Shown: piece by piece, positions 1-8,778 of the stretch
How positions within the stretch are numbered: position 1 is the stretch's first letter
Layout of the letters: the number at the start of each line of letters is the position of its first letter
DNA from: an uncultured Prevotellaceae bacterium
GTDB taxonomy: Bacteria > Bacteroidota > Bacteroidia > Bacteroidales > Bacteroidaceae
Length of the DNA stretch: 64,000 nucleotides
Assembly (NCBI GenBank): GCA_945865175.1
Contig: CAMBDA010000003.1
Span: 1-64,000 of the forward strand
Reading direction: 5' to 3'
The notes under the pieces: model-generated
Seen by the model: the letters and a program-made list of their open reading frames with translations, nothing else
What the model was told of the DNA's origin: nothing
Databases searched by the model: none
Translations under genes and position numbers: made by a program

Positions 1-7
1 GAAAAGT

Positions 8-50
8 GAACGGATATCCCCGTTTTGGGTGGGTGGATATCATCCGTTTT
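8..50 (-). terminator. possible terminator hairpin after wzz
   Basis: An inverted repeat (AACGGATATCC on the left, complementary to the right arm apart from a 3-nt bulge) spans the stop codon of the Wzz gene. On the minus strand it is followed by a moderately T-rich tail. It could end the capsule transcript. The window edge prevents seeing whether another gene follows. Confidence 0.3.
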
Positions 51-1170
51 CAGCAGCCAGTGTCCTCAGTTTCTGGATGTTTTCTTTTACAATTATTTTC
101 CATGCCGATGACAGGCAGAAACCTACGAACATGAATGCCAGCACCACCTTCTTGCGACTGTTGCTTGGTTTCAATGGTTCCACGGCTGGCTGCAGTACGG
201 CAAAAACGGGTTTCGCTTCCTGTATTTTGGCTTCAGCCATCACCTCTTGCTGCTTCATCTGGGAATATATCTCCTGTGCAAGTTGTGCCTCCTGTTGCAG
301 ACGTTGTTTCTCGCTGTTCACGGATTGCAGGATTACGCTTCGGTCATAGTCCACGCTTGCAGCATATTCTGCCTGTGCTCTTATCATGGTTTTTTCGGCT
401 TCCTCGGTCAGTTTCTTGTAATATATGTAGTCTTGGTATGTTTTCTTGATTCGATATTCCACCACATACTGTTGCAGGCGTTCACACACGGTATCCGCCA
501 GCATCTGTGCCACCTTGGGGTCGGCCATCTTCACCGTTATGGAGGTTACGCCCGTTTTGGAGTCCACATCGGCAATGATACTTTTTTGCAGGGCTTTCAG
601 CACGGCCACTTGTTTCTTTGTGAAGTAGGAGTTGCAGATGGTGTCTACTTCAGGCTCATCCACGGAATCTGTGAAGAAATCTTCTTTCCATTTCTGAAGG
701 GCAGATTTGGCCTTGTATTTCCCCGAAAGGTATTCGTAAAGTGTGAGGCGATGAACCAGTGTGTCTGCCTCCTCATCCTCTACCGGCTTCTTGGGAGTGA
801 CGGGTATGTTGAACAGTTGGGAAAGGAATGGCGTGCTGCTGCATATCTCGGGGAACAACGTGATGTTCAGTGCATCGCTGCTGGTGTTAAACGACAGGTT
901 GCCTACACCCAGTAGGCTGGTAAGGCTTTTCAGGCTGGTACCTGCTCTCGATGTACCCGTTACCTCTGGAGCCAGCATCACTTGCACGGTGTAGGTCCGT
1001 TTGGATGTCAGAGCCACTATGCACCCCAGCACTCCAAATACGAATGTAACCCCCAATATGTATCGTCTGTGCTTGAGGAACTTCTTGATTAGTGCGTTCC
1101 AGTCAATCCCTATCTCATTATTGTCATCCTCATCCTCATCAAGGAATGGGTCTTGGTAGTTCTTGTTCAT
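40..1170 (-). CDS. Wzz-type polysaccharide chain-length determinant
   Basis: Inner-membrane polysaccharide co-polymerase of 376 residues, expected to set chain length and couple polymerisation to export. A cytoplasmic N-terminus rich in Asp/Glu precedes a first membrane helix at about residues 37-54. A long periplasmic, coiled-coil-prone region follows (residues about 230-310, rich in Glu, Gln and Lys). A Pro-rich stretch (VLQPAVEPLKP) leads into a second helix near residues 341-360. This is the Wzz/PCP layout. There is no fused tyrosine-kinase domain, unlike Wzc. It lies 7 bp downstream of the SLBB exporter gene and is almost certainly co-transcribed with it. The start is an ATG. Family assignment is confident; the polymer it serves is inferred from context. 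Confidence 0.9.
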   Translation of the reverse strand: MNKNYQDPFLDEDEDDNNEIGIDWNALIKKFLKHRRYILGVTFVFGVLGCIVALTSKRTYTVQVMLAPEVTGTSRAGTSLKSLTSLLGVGNLSFNTSSDALNITLFPEICSSTPFLSQLFNIPVTPKKPVEDEEADTLVHRLTLYEYLSGKYKAKSALQKWKEDFFTDSVDEPEVDTICNSYFTKKQVAVLKALQKSIIADVDSKTGVTSITVKMADPKVAQMLADTVCERLQQYVVEYRIKKTYQDYIYYKKLTEEAEKTMIRAQAEYAASVDYDRSVILQSVNSEKQRLQQEAQLAQEIYSQMKQQEVMAEAKIQEAKPVFAVLQPAVEPLKPSNSRKKVVLAFMFVGFCLSSAWKIIVKENIQKLRTLAAENG

Positions 1171-1177
1171 CGCCGTG

Positions 1178-3625
1178 TTACTTTAGAATATTTGCAATGG
1201 ATGCCGCCATTGTGCCCAGTGAGGTGGCAGTTGTAGCTATTCCCATAATCTCCTGCAGGTTGCTCTTGCGCTCACCCTTCATCGGAACGATGATTTCAGC
1301 ACCTGGACCCACTTTTGAGCGTCGGCCTATTCTTTCAATATGCCCGTTCATGCAAATCATGTACTTCTTGTTCTTCTTGGCTCTTGTAGCATATCCGCCT
1401 GCCTGGTCAATATAGTATCCCGCACGTCTGCTGGGCATGTAGGTGATCTCGTTGGGTGAGAGCACACCACCTTTCACGCTTACTGTATTGGGGTAGATGG
1501 GCAACACTACTTCATCTCCCTCCCGGAGTACTACGTCATATTGGCCACCAGGTTGTTCCAGTGCCTTGTCCAGGTCTATGGCCACAAAATATGTGGTCTC
1601 CATGTTGAGTGCACTATCGGGGATGGAGTCTCCGCTCAGACTGCTTGATTTAAGTGCTGCCTTCATTCGGGCCAGTTCATCCTTGTTTACTTTTCTTATC
1701 AGGCGGGCTCCTTTCAGGTAGGCGTAATCTGTGGCTCCTCCGGCTTTCTCAATGAGACTGGAGAGTCTTTCTTCTCTCTTTGTGATGGGGTACGCACCTG
1801 GGAAGTTCGCCTCGCCAGTAACCTTTACATACCGAGTTTGGCTGTAGCTGGGACTTCGTCTTACAATCACCTCATCATAAGGCTGTAGTTTGAATCCGAC
1901 CTTGCCTTCTATCACATAGTTGTCCTTTATGCTGAATGAGTACATCTCAGAAATGTCCGATTGGGCAACCTTCGCGTTCGGGTCTTTGATGCGTCGTACT
2001 ACATCCACTCTTGCCAGCGATGCGCTTTCCAGTAGGCCGCCAGCACGCATTATCAGGTCTTCCAGTGTCATATTGTCGGCATATACCAGTGTATCTGGTT
2101 GGGCCACCTCGCCGGTGATAGTCAGTGTACCCCTGTCCTTCAGGTCATATTTGCTGGGAATATACAGTTCATCGTTTTTTCTCAGGGCAACATCTGGAGC
2201 GGTTCCATCCAGAATGCCTTGAATATTAATTTGAAGCACCTCCAGACTGCGGTCATCCCGTTCGCGGCTCAGAATGCCCCGGTTGGTGAATGCATCGGGC
2301 AACAAGCCGTCGGCCTTTTCTATTAATGCCTTCACCGTGTTGGTCTCTCCATTGAGTTGGAAGATGCCATTGCGATAGACGGCTCCCTTGATGCTCACAC
2401 GGTTTTCAAATCTGGATACCAGTTCGCCAACTTCCAGTTCGTCCCCGTTCTTCATCTTGAACACCTTGAAGTCGATGTCATTCACGGTGCACACTTCATA
2501 TTCTTTCCCGTTCTGTCGGATAACGGTTACATTGTTGGTGTAGGCCCCTTGTGCAAATCCGCCCGCATATTCCAGTAGCTGTGACAGTGTTTCTCCTTCT
2601 TTCAGCTCGAACAACATGGGCCTTTTCACAAATCCTTTCACCTTCACCATTTCCTTGTACGAGGGCACCAGTATCACATCCCCCTCTTCCAGCCTGATGT
2701 CGTTTTTCCGGGAGCCATTCATCAGAAATTCATATACGTCCACATGTGCAATGGTCTTTCCACCTCTACTTACAATAATGTCGCGTAGTGTACCAGGGTC
2801 CATGATGCCTCCTGCACGATAGAGTGCATGAAATACAGTGGCGAAACTGGACAGACTGTATGTGCCGGGGTAAACCACGTCACCCAACACGTTTATTTGT
2901 ATGTTTCGTATCTGTCCCAGCGACAGGCGTATGTCCGTACCTTCTGCACTTCTGTTAAGTCCCGCATAGATAGACGCTAGCTTCTTTTTCAGGAAACTGT
3001 TGGCTTCTTCAATGGTTTTACCGTTTAGATAGACAGGACCCAGAATGTCTACATTAATGCTTCCTTCGGGGGATATGGTGCTTCTCAGTGTTGTCTGGTT
3101 GGCACCGAAGATGTCTATGATTACTTCGTCGCCGGGTCCCAGCTGATAGTTGCGGGGTGTTGCCAGATTGTCGCTGGGTGCAAAATTCAGGTCTTTGTTA
3201 CGGAATATGTCCCGGCCAAATACTTTCACACTGTCTTCTTCTTCACCCTCATAGTCCTCAAATAAATCATCACCCATTACTGAAATCTGTTGGTCGCGTG
3301 TGGCAGCCGATTGAATTTTTGCTGTTGATGTGTGTGCCCTCGATTTGTCATTGGCTGTTTGTGTGCTAATGGGCGTATCTCCTGCCATAGATTTCTTGTA
3401 TAACTCCTTCACACGCAAGGCTTGCGCACGGTTCACACCTTTTGCCATAAGCTCACGTGCAATTGTTGTGTTTGATTTGCCTGCAGCCATGGCCTGTTTG
3501 GCATATTCTAGTACTTGTTCGTCTGTCATGGTATTTTGTGCATGCAATGTAGCGCAGAATGCAGAGAAGACGATGATTAGAATACTTGTAATCCGTATGT
3601 TTTTTATTCTGTTCAATGGGTTCAT
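1178..3625 (-). CDS. SLBB-domain polysaccharide export protein (Wza-like)
   Basis: Envelope export component of 815 residues, much longer than E. coli Wza (about 380). The chosen ATG at 3625 gives a clean signal segment (ITSILIIVFSAFCATLHAQ). An upstream in-frame Met at 3667 would overlap the likely promoter. A helical region with the pattern DEQVLEYAKQAMAAGKS follows, then the polysaccharide-export domain (YQLGPGDEVIIDIFGANQ) and several SLBB repeats, each with a glycine-rich AGG motif. A hydrophobic, Ala/Thr-rich tail suggests a C-terminal membrane helix. The other exporter in this window (47393-49972) has the same architecture. It is paired with Wzz immediately downstream. It should form the periplasmic/outer-membrane channel for the capsule made by the upstream genes. 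Confidence 0.92.
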   Translation of the reverse strand: MNPLNRIKNIRITSILIIVFSAFCATLHAQNTMTDEQVLEYAKQAMAAGKSNTTIARELMAKGVNRAQALRVKELYKKSMAGDTPISTQTANDKSRAHTSTAKIQSAATRDQQISVMGDDLFEDYEGEEEDSVKVFGRDIFRNKDLNFAPSDNLATPRNYQLGPGDEVIIDIFGANQTTLRSTISPEGSINVDILGPVYLNGKTIEEANSFLKKKLASIYAGLNRSAEGTDIRLSLGQIRNIQINVLGDVVYPGTYSLSSFATVFHALYRAGGIMDPGTLRDIIVSRGGKTIAHVDVYEFLMNGSRKNDIRLEEGDVILVPSYKEMVKVKGFVKRPMLFELKEGETLSQLLEYAGGFAQGAYTNNVTVIRQNGKEYEVCTVNDIDFKVFKMKNGDELEVGELVSRFENRVSIKGAVYRNGIFQLNGETNTVKALIEKADGLLPDAFTNRGILSRERDDRSLEVLQINIQGILDGTAPDVALRKNDELYIPSKYDLKDRGTLTITGEVAQPDTLVYADNMTLEDLIMRAGGLLESASLARVDVVRRIKDPNAKVAQSDISEMYSFSIKDNYVIEGKVGFKLQPYDEVIVRRSPSYSQTRYVKVTGEANFPGAYPITKREERLSSLIEKAGGATDYAYLKGARLIRKVNKDELARMKAALKSSSLSGDSIPDSALNMETTYFVAIDLDKALEQPGGQYDVVLREGDEVVLPIYPNTVSVKGGVLSPNEITYMPSRRAGYYIDQAGGYATRAKKNKKYMICMNGHIERIGRRSKVGPGAEIIVPMKGERKSNLQEIMGIATTATSLGTMAASIANILK

Positions 3626-3664
3626 TGTTTTACCTTTAATGTTTATTGTATGCTGATTCGTTTG

Positions 3665-3672
3665 CAAAGTTA
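3665..3672 (-). promoter_or_regulatory. candidate -7 element for the SLBB/Wzz pair
   Basis: On the minus strand this reads TAACTTTG, the Bacteroidetes -7 consensus TAnnTTTG, about 40 nt before the SLBB start. No good TTTG is visible 20 nt further upstream, so it may be weak or internal to the capsule operon. It supports the start at 3625. Confidence 0.4.
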
Positions 3673-3717
3673 CAAATTATATTTAATATTCACTCACGAT
3701 TATGCCATTGTTTATTG

Positions 3718-4827
3718 TTATTTTTTGATTATTTGAAAAAATCTACGAATTCCTCGTGCTAGCATTGCGCTGTAGCATGCCCTTGCTTCCTTCGGCCAGA
3801 AGTTATACATGTGTGCATATCTGGGAATTTTCACTTGGGCCGTTAGCCACATATCATATATTTTATTAACATTTCCTTTCCATGGGTATAGTTCGTGCCC
3901 GAAGTTTCCCCCTTTCATCATAGCGTTTATTAGCAGTTGTTTTCTGTGCTCATTTCTTTGTAGGGTAAATGGTAGTTTTGTTTCCTTCAGCCCCAAATCG
4001 TCCACTATGATTTCTCCGAAAGCGTGTGCCAATCGTTCAAGGTTCATTTTCTTCACGTACGCCCAGAATCTGACCTTGTCAACCTTTTCTCCTTCTTTGT
4101 CAAAGAACATACACCAGTCAACCACTTGTCTCATGCCTAGCCCGTCTTCTATCAAATGTTCTGCCATGTGGACAAGAAGGAATAGAGCATAAAGGTTGGT
4201 TGGTAATTCTGGAATGGCTATATTATTGATAATGCAGGTTGGCATACAGGTACTGTGCATCTGGATTTCATCATCTACAATTTGGCGCAGGTCCTCTCTG
4301 AGTCTTTTTGAGCGCAGTTCGGAGAGGATGAGATGGTTCTCCACGGTTAGGCCCTCAATTCTGTAAACAATATGGTGTGCCTCATAGAATGTATCAATAT
4401 GTGAGGCAATCTCTTTTGCCCATTTGTTAATAATTGCCATTTCTTCTTTTTTGTGGCAATAGATATCTACGTCACCGCATGCTCTGTGAAGTGGATTCGG
4501 ATATCTTGTAGCAATGCTTTGTCCTTTCATCAGTACCATGCTAGGACATTTTTCTCCGTTTTCTTGAAAGATTCTTTCGACCAGTGCATTGAGTTTCAAG
4601 TTCATTTGTTCCATGATATGTAACATGGCCGCACATTCCAGCTTTTTCTGTCTTTCTGGTTGCCTGTCCTTGTCAAGCAAGCACATTCCATCAATCACCA
4701 GCCCTTGTATAGCCTGTACCTTAGCTATTTGCAGCAATTTGTTCCACTCTTCATTGTCGAGATTCCACTCATCTGGTTTTTCCTGCCAGATGGCACACTG
4801 GATGAGTCTACATAAGTGAGTATACAT
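3718..4827 (-). CDS. nucleotidyltransferase-like family protein (PF14907 type)
   Basis: A 369-residue soluble protein. Residues about 98-125 hold the motif LMKGQSIATRYPNPLHRACG followed by DVDIYC. This is the conserved signature of the uncharacterised nucleotidyltransferase family (Pol-beta-like fold with a D-x-D metal pair). No signal peptide or membrane segment is seen. These proteins recur in Bacteroidetes and other polysaccharide loci, but their substrate is unknown. It is the last gene before the exporter pair and starts 24 bp after the glycosyltransferase. It may add a nucleotidyl or phospho-linked group to a sugar precursor; this is inference only. Confidence 0.7.
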   Translation of the reverse strand: MYTHLCRLIQCAIWQEKPDEWNLDNEEWNKLLQIAKVQAIQGLVIDGMCLLDKDRQPERQKKLECAAMLHIMEQMNLKLNALVERIFQENGEKCPSMVLMKGQSIATRYPNPLHRACGDVDIYCHKKEEMAIINKWAKEIASHIDTFYEAHHIVYRIEGLTVENHLILSELRSKRLREDLRQIVDDEIQMHSTCMPTCIINNIAIPELPTNLYALFLLVHMAEHLIEDGLGMRQVVDWCMFFDKEGEKVDKVRFWAYVKKMNLERLAHAFGEIIVDDLGLKETKLPFTLQRNEHRKQLLINAMMKGGNFGHELYPWKGNVNKIYDMWLTAQVKIPRYAHMYNFWPKEARACYSAMLARGIRRFFQIIKK

Positions 4828-4851
4828 TATTATGATAAGTCTAATGGTTGG

Positions 4852-5973
4852 TTAGGTATGTCTTGTGGTTGTTCTCACCTTTTCCTCGTAATATTGTTGT
4901 AGTCTTAGAGCCTCATTTCTAGAATCAAATCCAGCTGTTATAATCTGCCTGTAGGCTTTATTTCTGTCTACACCCTGATTATTCATGGTTTCTACTATAT
5001 ATTTTGCCCAATTCTCAGCCGGCTGGGCTAAGTCGATATAATGTGCAAATTCGCTTGCAGTGGTTTCTTCTGTAATGTTTTTTGAGAAGAATGTTGGTAA
5101 ACCAGCACATTGAGCCTCAATGCCAACCACGGGCATTCCTTCATATAGACTTGGTAGCAGGAAAGTGTCGAAGGAACTGTAAAACTGTTTGATGTCATCT
5201 CGTCTTCCAAGATTCACCACCTTATCTTCAATTTCGTAAGACTTCACTTTCCTCATTATTTCCTCTTCTAATTCTCCAAATCCAATCATTACTAGAATGG
5301 CATTATCCTGAATCTTCCTAATTTCATTAAATATGTCGATGAGAAACAGAGGATTCTTCTGTGGTACATATCTTCCGATGAATCCGTAGACAGTTTTATC
5401 CTTCCATCCGTAGATTTTGCGGGTGGCGTCTCTTAGTTCTTGATTAAAGGCATTATCTTCCGCATTTATTACGGTCTTGAAGATGTCTACCTTACCCATA
5501 TCGTAGGCTCCTTTTCCGAATTGCCATATTCCACAATCCACGGAGTTTGCCATGTAATGATTTGCAAACAGATGAGAGAATGGTCGTAGAATCAGTTTTA
5601 CTAAGGTCTTTTTTTCATTTTTGTCACCTTTTGAGATGCTTTCCGATATTCTTATCTTTACTCCAGCCATTCTTGCTAACATCATTGGAAACAGGTTGAG
5701 TGTATTGTCAAAGGCATGAACCACTGGATATTTGTTTGCTTTTAGAATTCGGTACGTCTGTTTTAGGTGGGCAATAATATGCTTATATGGAGGTACTATG
5801 TAGACTTTTCCACCCAAACTTTCTATCTCTTCGAAAGGAATTCCATTTGAATTAGAGTCGCAAATGAAGTCAAACTGTATTTTTGACCGATTAATGTTTC
5901 GAAAGTACTCCATTATTAGGCTCCGCTTCCCGCCTGAATGCAGCACGCCTGCAATTATTGCAATCCTTATCAT
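4852..5973 (-). CDS. glycosyltransferase family 4 (EpsF-like)
   Basis: A 373-residue retaining GT-B glycosyltransferase expected to extend a lipid-linked capsule repeat unit at the cytoplasmic face. The N-terminus has the IIAGVLHSGGKRSLIMEY pattern of EpsF-type enzymes. The C-terminal domain shows GFIGRYVPQKNP and the nucleotide-sugar binding stretch LPSLYEGMPVVGIEAQCAGL, including the E-x7-E pair. Its start overlaps the epimerase stop by 4 bases, so translation is probably coupled. The acceptor and donor sugars cannot be read from the sequence. Confidence 0.88.
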   Translation of the reverse strand: MIRIAIIAGVLHSGGKRSLIMEYFRNINRSKIQFDFICDSNSNGIPFEEIESLGGKVYIVPPYKHIIAHLKQTYRILKANKYPVVHAFDNTLNLFPMMLARMAGVKIRISESISKGDKNEKKTLVKLILRPFSHLFANHYMANSVDCGIWQFGKGAYDMGKVDIFKTVINAEDNAFNQELRDATRKIYGWKDKTVYGFIGRYVPQKNPLFLIDIFNEIRKIQDNAILVMIGFGELEEEIMRKVKSYEIEDKVVNLGRRDDIKQFYSSFDTFLLPSLYEGMPVVGIEAQCAGLPTFFSKNITEETTASEFAHYIDLAQPAENWAKYIVETMNNQGVDRNKAYRQIITAGFDSRNEALRLQQYYEEKVRTTTRHT

Positions 5974-6920
5974 TTTTGGTTTGTATTTTTGTTGTTTCCT
6001 TTGGTTTTCTCTTCTTCGAAGAAAATATTGATGCCATCCATGAATGGAGTGTTGACAATATCTATGAATTCCTTTAGTTTGGTCACATCAAGTACCATAT
6101 TTGACACATCAACAGGTCGAGGATTCTTGTATTCAATCTTATAGTCAATTCCTGAAACTATCTTCAAGAAGGCAAGTACATCATTCACAGAATATCCTCT
6201 CCCAGACCCAATGTTCAGCGTTGTGTTACATGCGTTTCTTTCTATCAGCTGATATACCGATACAGCAAGGTCATCAATATAGATGTAGTCACGGATAGAA
6301 GACCCGTCCCCCCATACCTCTACGGGTTTTCCTTCTAGTATCTTCCCAATAGCGACAGCCACCAATCCTTGTTTGGCATAAATATTCTGTCCATGTCCGT
6401 AAGGGTTGGATGGTCTAATTATTAGATAGGGAAGACCCTTTGTTCGATGCATAAAGAGGATGCTGTTCTCCATTATTTGTTTTGACCATCCGTAGTATGA
6501 TATGGGAGAAACTTCGTCTTCTTCACTGAACGGTTTCATCTCATTCCTGTTTCCATAGATGGTGCCACCCGAGGAAAAATATATGAATTTGATTTTCTCT
6601 TTTGCGCAGATTTCCATTATTTCTATGGAAGGGAAAATAACAGTTTTAAATTCATCTTTGTATTCCTCATACGTACTGCCAGGAATGAGCGTTGAGACTA
6701 GGTGCACTACCGTTTGGATATTGTATGTTGTTAAAATCCCTTGAATGGTTCCTACGTCAGATAATGAACATCTATGTATGGTCACCTTTGCCTTGTCTAA
6801 TCTAGATATATTGGCATCTTCGGGTTCCAATACGTGGAGTAGGTATTTGTCCGTATCAAATTGCTTCAGGAGATTAGAACCAATAAACCCTGCTCCTCCA
6901 ATGAAAAGAATGTGCTTCAT
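5970..6920 (-). CDS. NAD-dependent epimerase/dehydratase
   Basis: A 316-residue extended SDR protein. It starts with the Rossmann motif FIGGAGFIGSN and carries a catalytic Y-x3-K (YYGWSK), with an upstream Ser in IYFSSGG. The substrate-side motif RPSNPYG and a conserved RDYIYIDDLA are also present. This profile fits UDP-glucose 4-epimerase or related nucleotide-sugar epimerases/reductases that supply a capsule sugar. The C-terminus is Lys/Asn-rich. It overlaps the downstream glycosyltransferase by 4 bases. Exact specificity is not assignable by eye. Confidence 0.87.
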   Translation of the reverse strand: MKHILFIGGAGFIGSNLLKQFDTDKYLLHVLEPEDANISRLDKAKVTIHRCSLSDVGTIQGILTTYNIQTVVHLVSTLIPGSTYEEYKDEFKTVIFPSIEIMEICAKEKIKFIYFSSGGTIYGNRNEMKPFSEEDEVSPISYYGWSKQIMENSILFMHRTKGLPYLIIRPSNPYGHGQNIYAKQGLVAVAIGKILEGKPVEVWGDGSSIRDYIYIDDLAVSVYQLIERNACNTTLNIGSGRGYSVNDVLAFLKIVSGIDYKIEYKNPRPVDVSNMVLDVTKLKEFIDIVNTPFMDGINIFFEEEKTKGNNKNTNQK

Positions 6921-6985
6921 TTCTTTTGGTTCAATTTTTTATTGTAAATGTACTTATAATGGAGAGAATAGTGATGTGAAGGAAT

Positions 6986-7966
6986 TTATATACCAATTAT
7001 CCAGCTTACTCTTGGTAGCCTTCTTGCAATAAGTATTGAAGCTGTTTGTAATAGTATACAAAGAATAAATATGCTGATTACAATGGTGATGGTAGATTTG
7101 AAACCTAAATGGTTGACGACCACTGTTCTGGCAAGCACTAATGCTATGCCGTTGGTCCAATAGTATGGTAAACTGTACTTTCCTATGAAGGAGAGTGCAT
7201 TGTTAAGGTTTTTATTTCTAGTTATTTTAGTAGAAAGAATCCATATAAATCCGCAGCCAATGAGTCCTTGTATTAATTTGTACACATAGGATATGTATTC
7301 ACATTCTACTATGATACAACAGAAAACAAGGAAAAGGACGGATAGTATTGCAAACGATTCTTTTTTACAGACCAGTTTTCTAAGTATATTCTTCCCATTA
7401 TACCCTATTAGGAAGAAAGTGGAGTAATGAATGACCTTCTTTATCAGGAATAAGCCATTCAGAAAATCATCAGGACATATGAAATCTATCATATATAGAA
7501 TTACCAATACTGCCCAAGCTGTGCGTTCTCTCATGAGTGGAAGGATGCTATGCCAGATGATGAATATAATGAAAAGGACGTATACGAACCACAATTCTCC
7601 ACCATGGAATAAAAGGTTGTCTATATAAGACCATATTGAGTTTACCTTCCTGTTTACCAAATCTGGCATGGCTAATTTTAAAAGAAGAGTAACAAATGAA
7701 AAACTCAGATACGGTACTATTAGCCTTTTGAATTTTTGTTTTATGTTATCCTTCAGGTTTCTTTTTCGTGAATGTGCAAAAAGATAGCCGGATACCATGA
7801 AGAAAACATTCATAAAATACGTTTCATTGATACTCATGGCATGTTTGCACCAGGGAATATCCAACATATATATAGGATAGAGAATGAAGCTGTGATTCCA
7901 GATCACAGTAAGCATGGCAATACCTTTTATAATGTCTATCTCATCAAATCGTGCCCTGTTTTGCAT
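6986..7966 (-). CDS. acyltransferase family 3 membrane protein
   Basis: A 326-residue polytopic membrane protein with roughly ten hydrophobic segments. The N-terminal FDEIDIIKGIAMLTVIWNHS carries the conserved His of the acyltransferase-3 family and is followed by the usual short helices. Members O-acetylate surface polysaccharides or lipid-linked units, with acyl groups from cytoplasmic acetyl-CoA. A 65-bp gap separates it from the epimerase and 32 bp from the GT2 upstream, in the same direction. Most likely it acetylates a sugar of the capsule repeat. Confidence 0.87.
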   Translation of the reverse strand: MQNRARFDEIDIIKGIAMLTVIWNHSFILYPIYMLDIPWCKHAMSINETYFMNVFFMVSGYLFAHSRKRNLKDNIKQKFKRLIVPYLSFSFVTLLLKLAMPDLVNRKVNSIWSYIDNLLFHGGELWFVYVLFIIFIIWHSILPLMRERTAWAVLVILYMIDFICPDDFLNGLFLIKKVIHYSTFFLIGYNGKNILRKLVCKKESFAILSVLFLVFCCIIVECEYISYVYKLIQGLIGCGFIWILSTKITRNKNLNNALSFIGKYSLPYYWTNGIALVLARTVVVNHLGFKSTITIVISIFILCILLQTASILIARRLPRVSWIIGI

Positions 7967-7998
7967 ATATATATTAGTAAGCTTTTGTGTTCCTGCAA

Positions 7999-8778
7999 TT
8001 ACGATACATGTTCTATAATCCTGTTTTTTAAATCTGGATTTATCATGTTCAATATGTTTCTACATAGTGTCCGTAGATGCAGATATATGCTAAAAGTGAA
8101 TATTTGCAACCCGTTTCTCCCGTTTTTTCCCAATACTTGTAACATCTCATGATGCCTTTTTTTGCCAGATGATTGCGAGATGCCCCCCATTCTGAAAACA
8201 GCCAATTCTCTGCCTATTTTCATGAATTTCGCTCCTTTGCGTGTAAACCTAAGCATGAGATCGAAATCCATTGCTATATGCAGATTTACATCATAACACC
8301 CATACTTTTTATATGCTTCCCTGCTGATATATGTGGACTGGTGACACACCAGAAAGTTAAACGGAATTCCATTGTATCGAATGACTGGACGTTCAATGGT
8401 CCTGCAATTTGTCAGTTCATCCCATCGGATGGTATGACCTTTAATCACATCATACCCTTCTCGATAGTTTTCCGCGAATGTTTGTAGCGCATTCTCCGTT
8501 AACAGATCACCGGCATTAATCATTACAATATAGTCACCTGTCGCATGTTGGATTCCCTTGTTAAATGCATCACTGCGTCCCCTGTCTTTCTCGGAAATGA
8601 CGACATCGATTTGTTGCCGGTATTTTCCGACAATCGACATTGTATTGTCCGTGGAACCTCCATCGATGAGGATATATTCCTTGTTGGTATACTGTTGATG
8701 GATGACGCTGATAATGGTACTCTCTATCTCTTTTCCACAGTTATATGCAATGGTAATCACAGATATCTTTGGATTCAT
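7999..8778 (-). CDS. glycosyltransferase family 2
   Basis: A 259-residue GT-A enzyme. The N-terminal SVITIAYNCGKEIESTIIS and the DGGSTDNT motif are classical GT2. The usual D-x-D position reads MINAGD, and SEKDRGRSDAFNKG follows the pattern of WcaA/WbbD-like capsule transferases. The C-terminal part has an amphipathic, membrane-proximal character without a clear transmembrane helix. Its start overlaps the stop of the upstream GT4 gene by 4 bases. It should transfer one sugar of the repeat unit; donor unknown. Confidence 0.88.
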   Translation of the reverse strand: MNPKISVITIAYNCGKEIESTIISVIHQQYTNKEYILIDGGSTDNTMSIVGKYRQQIDVVISEKDRGRSDAFNKGIQHATGDYIVMINAGDLLTENALQTFAENYREGYDVIKGHTIRWDELTNCRTIERPVIRYNGIPFNFLVCHQSTYISREAYKKYGCYDVNLHIAMDFDLMLRFTRKGAKFMKIGRELAVFRMGGISQSSGKKRHHEMLQVLGKNGRNGLQIFTFSIYLHLRTLCRNILNMINPDLKNRIIEHVS

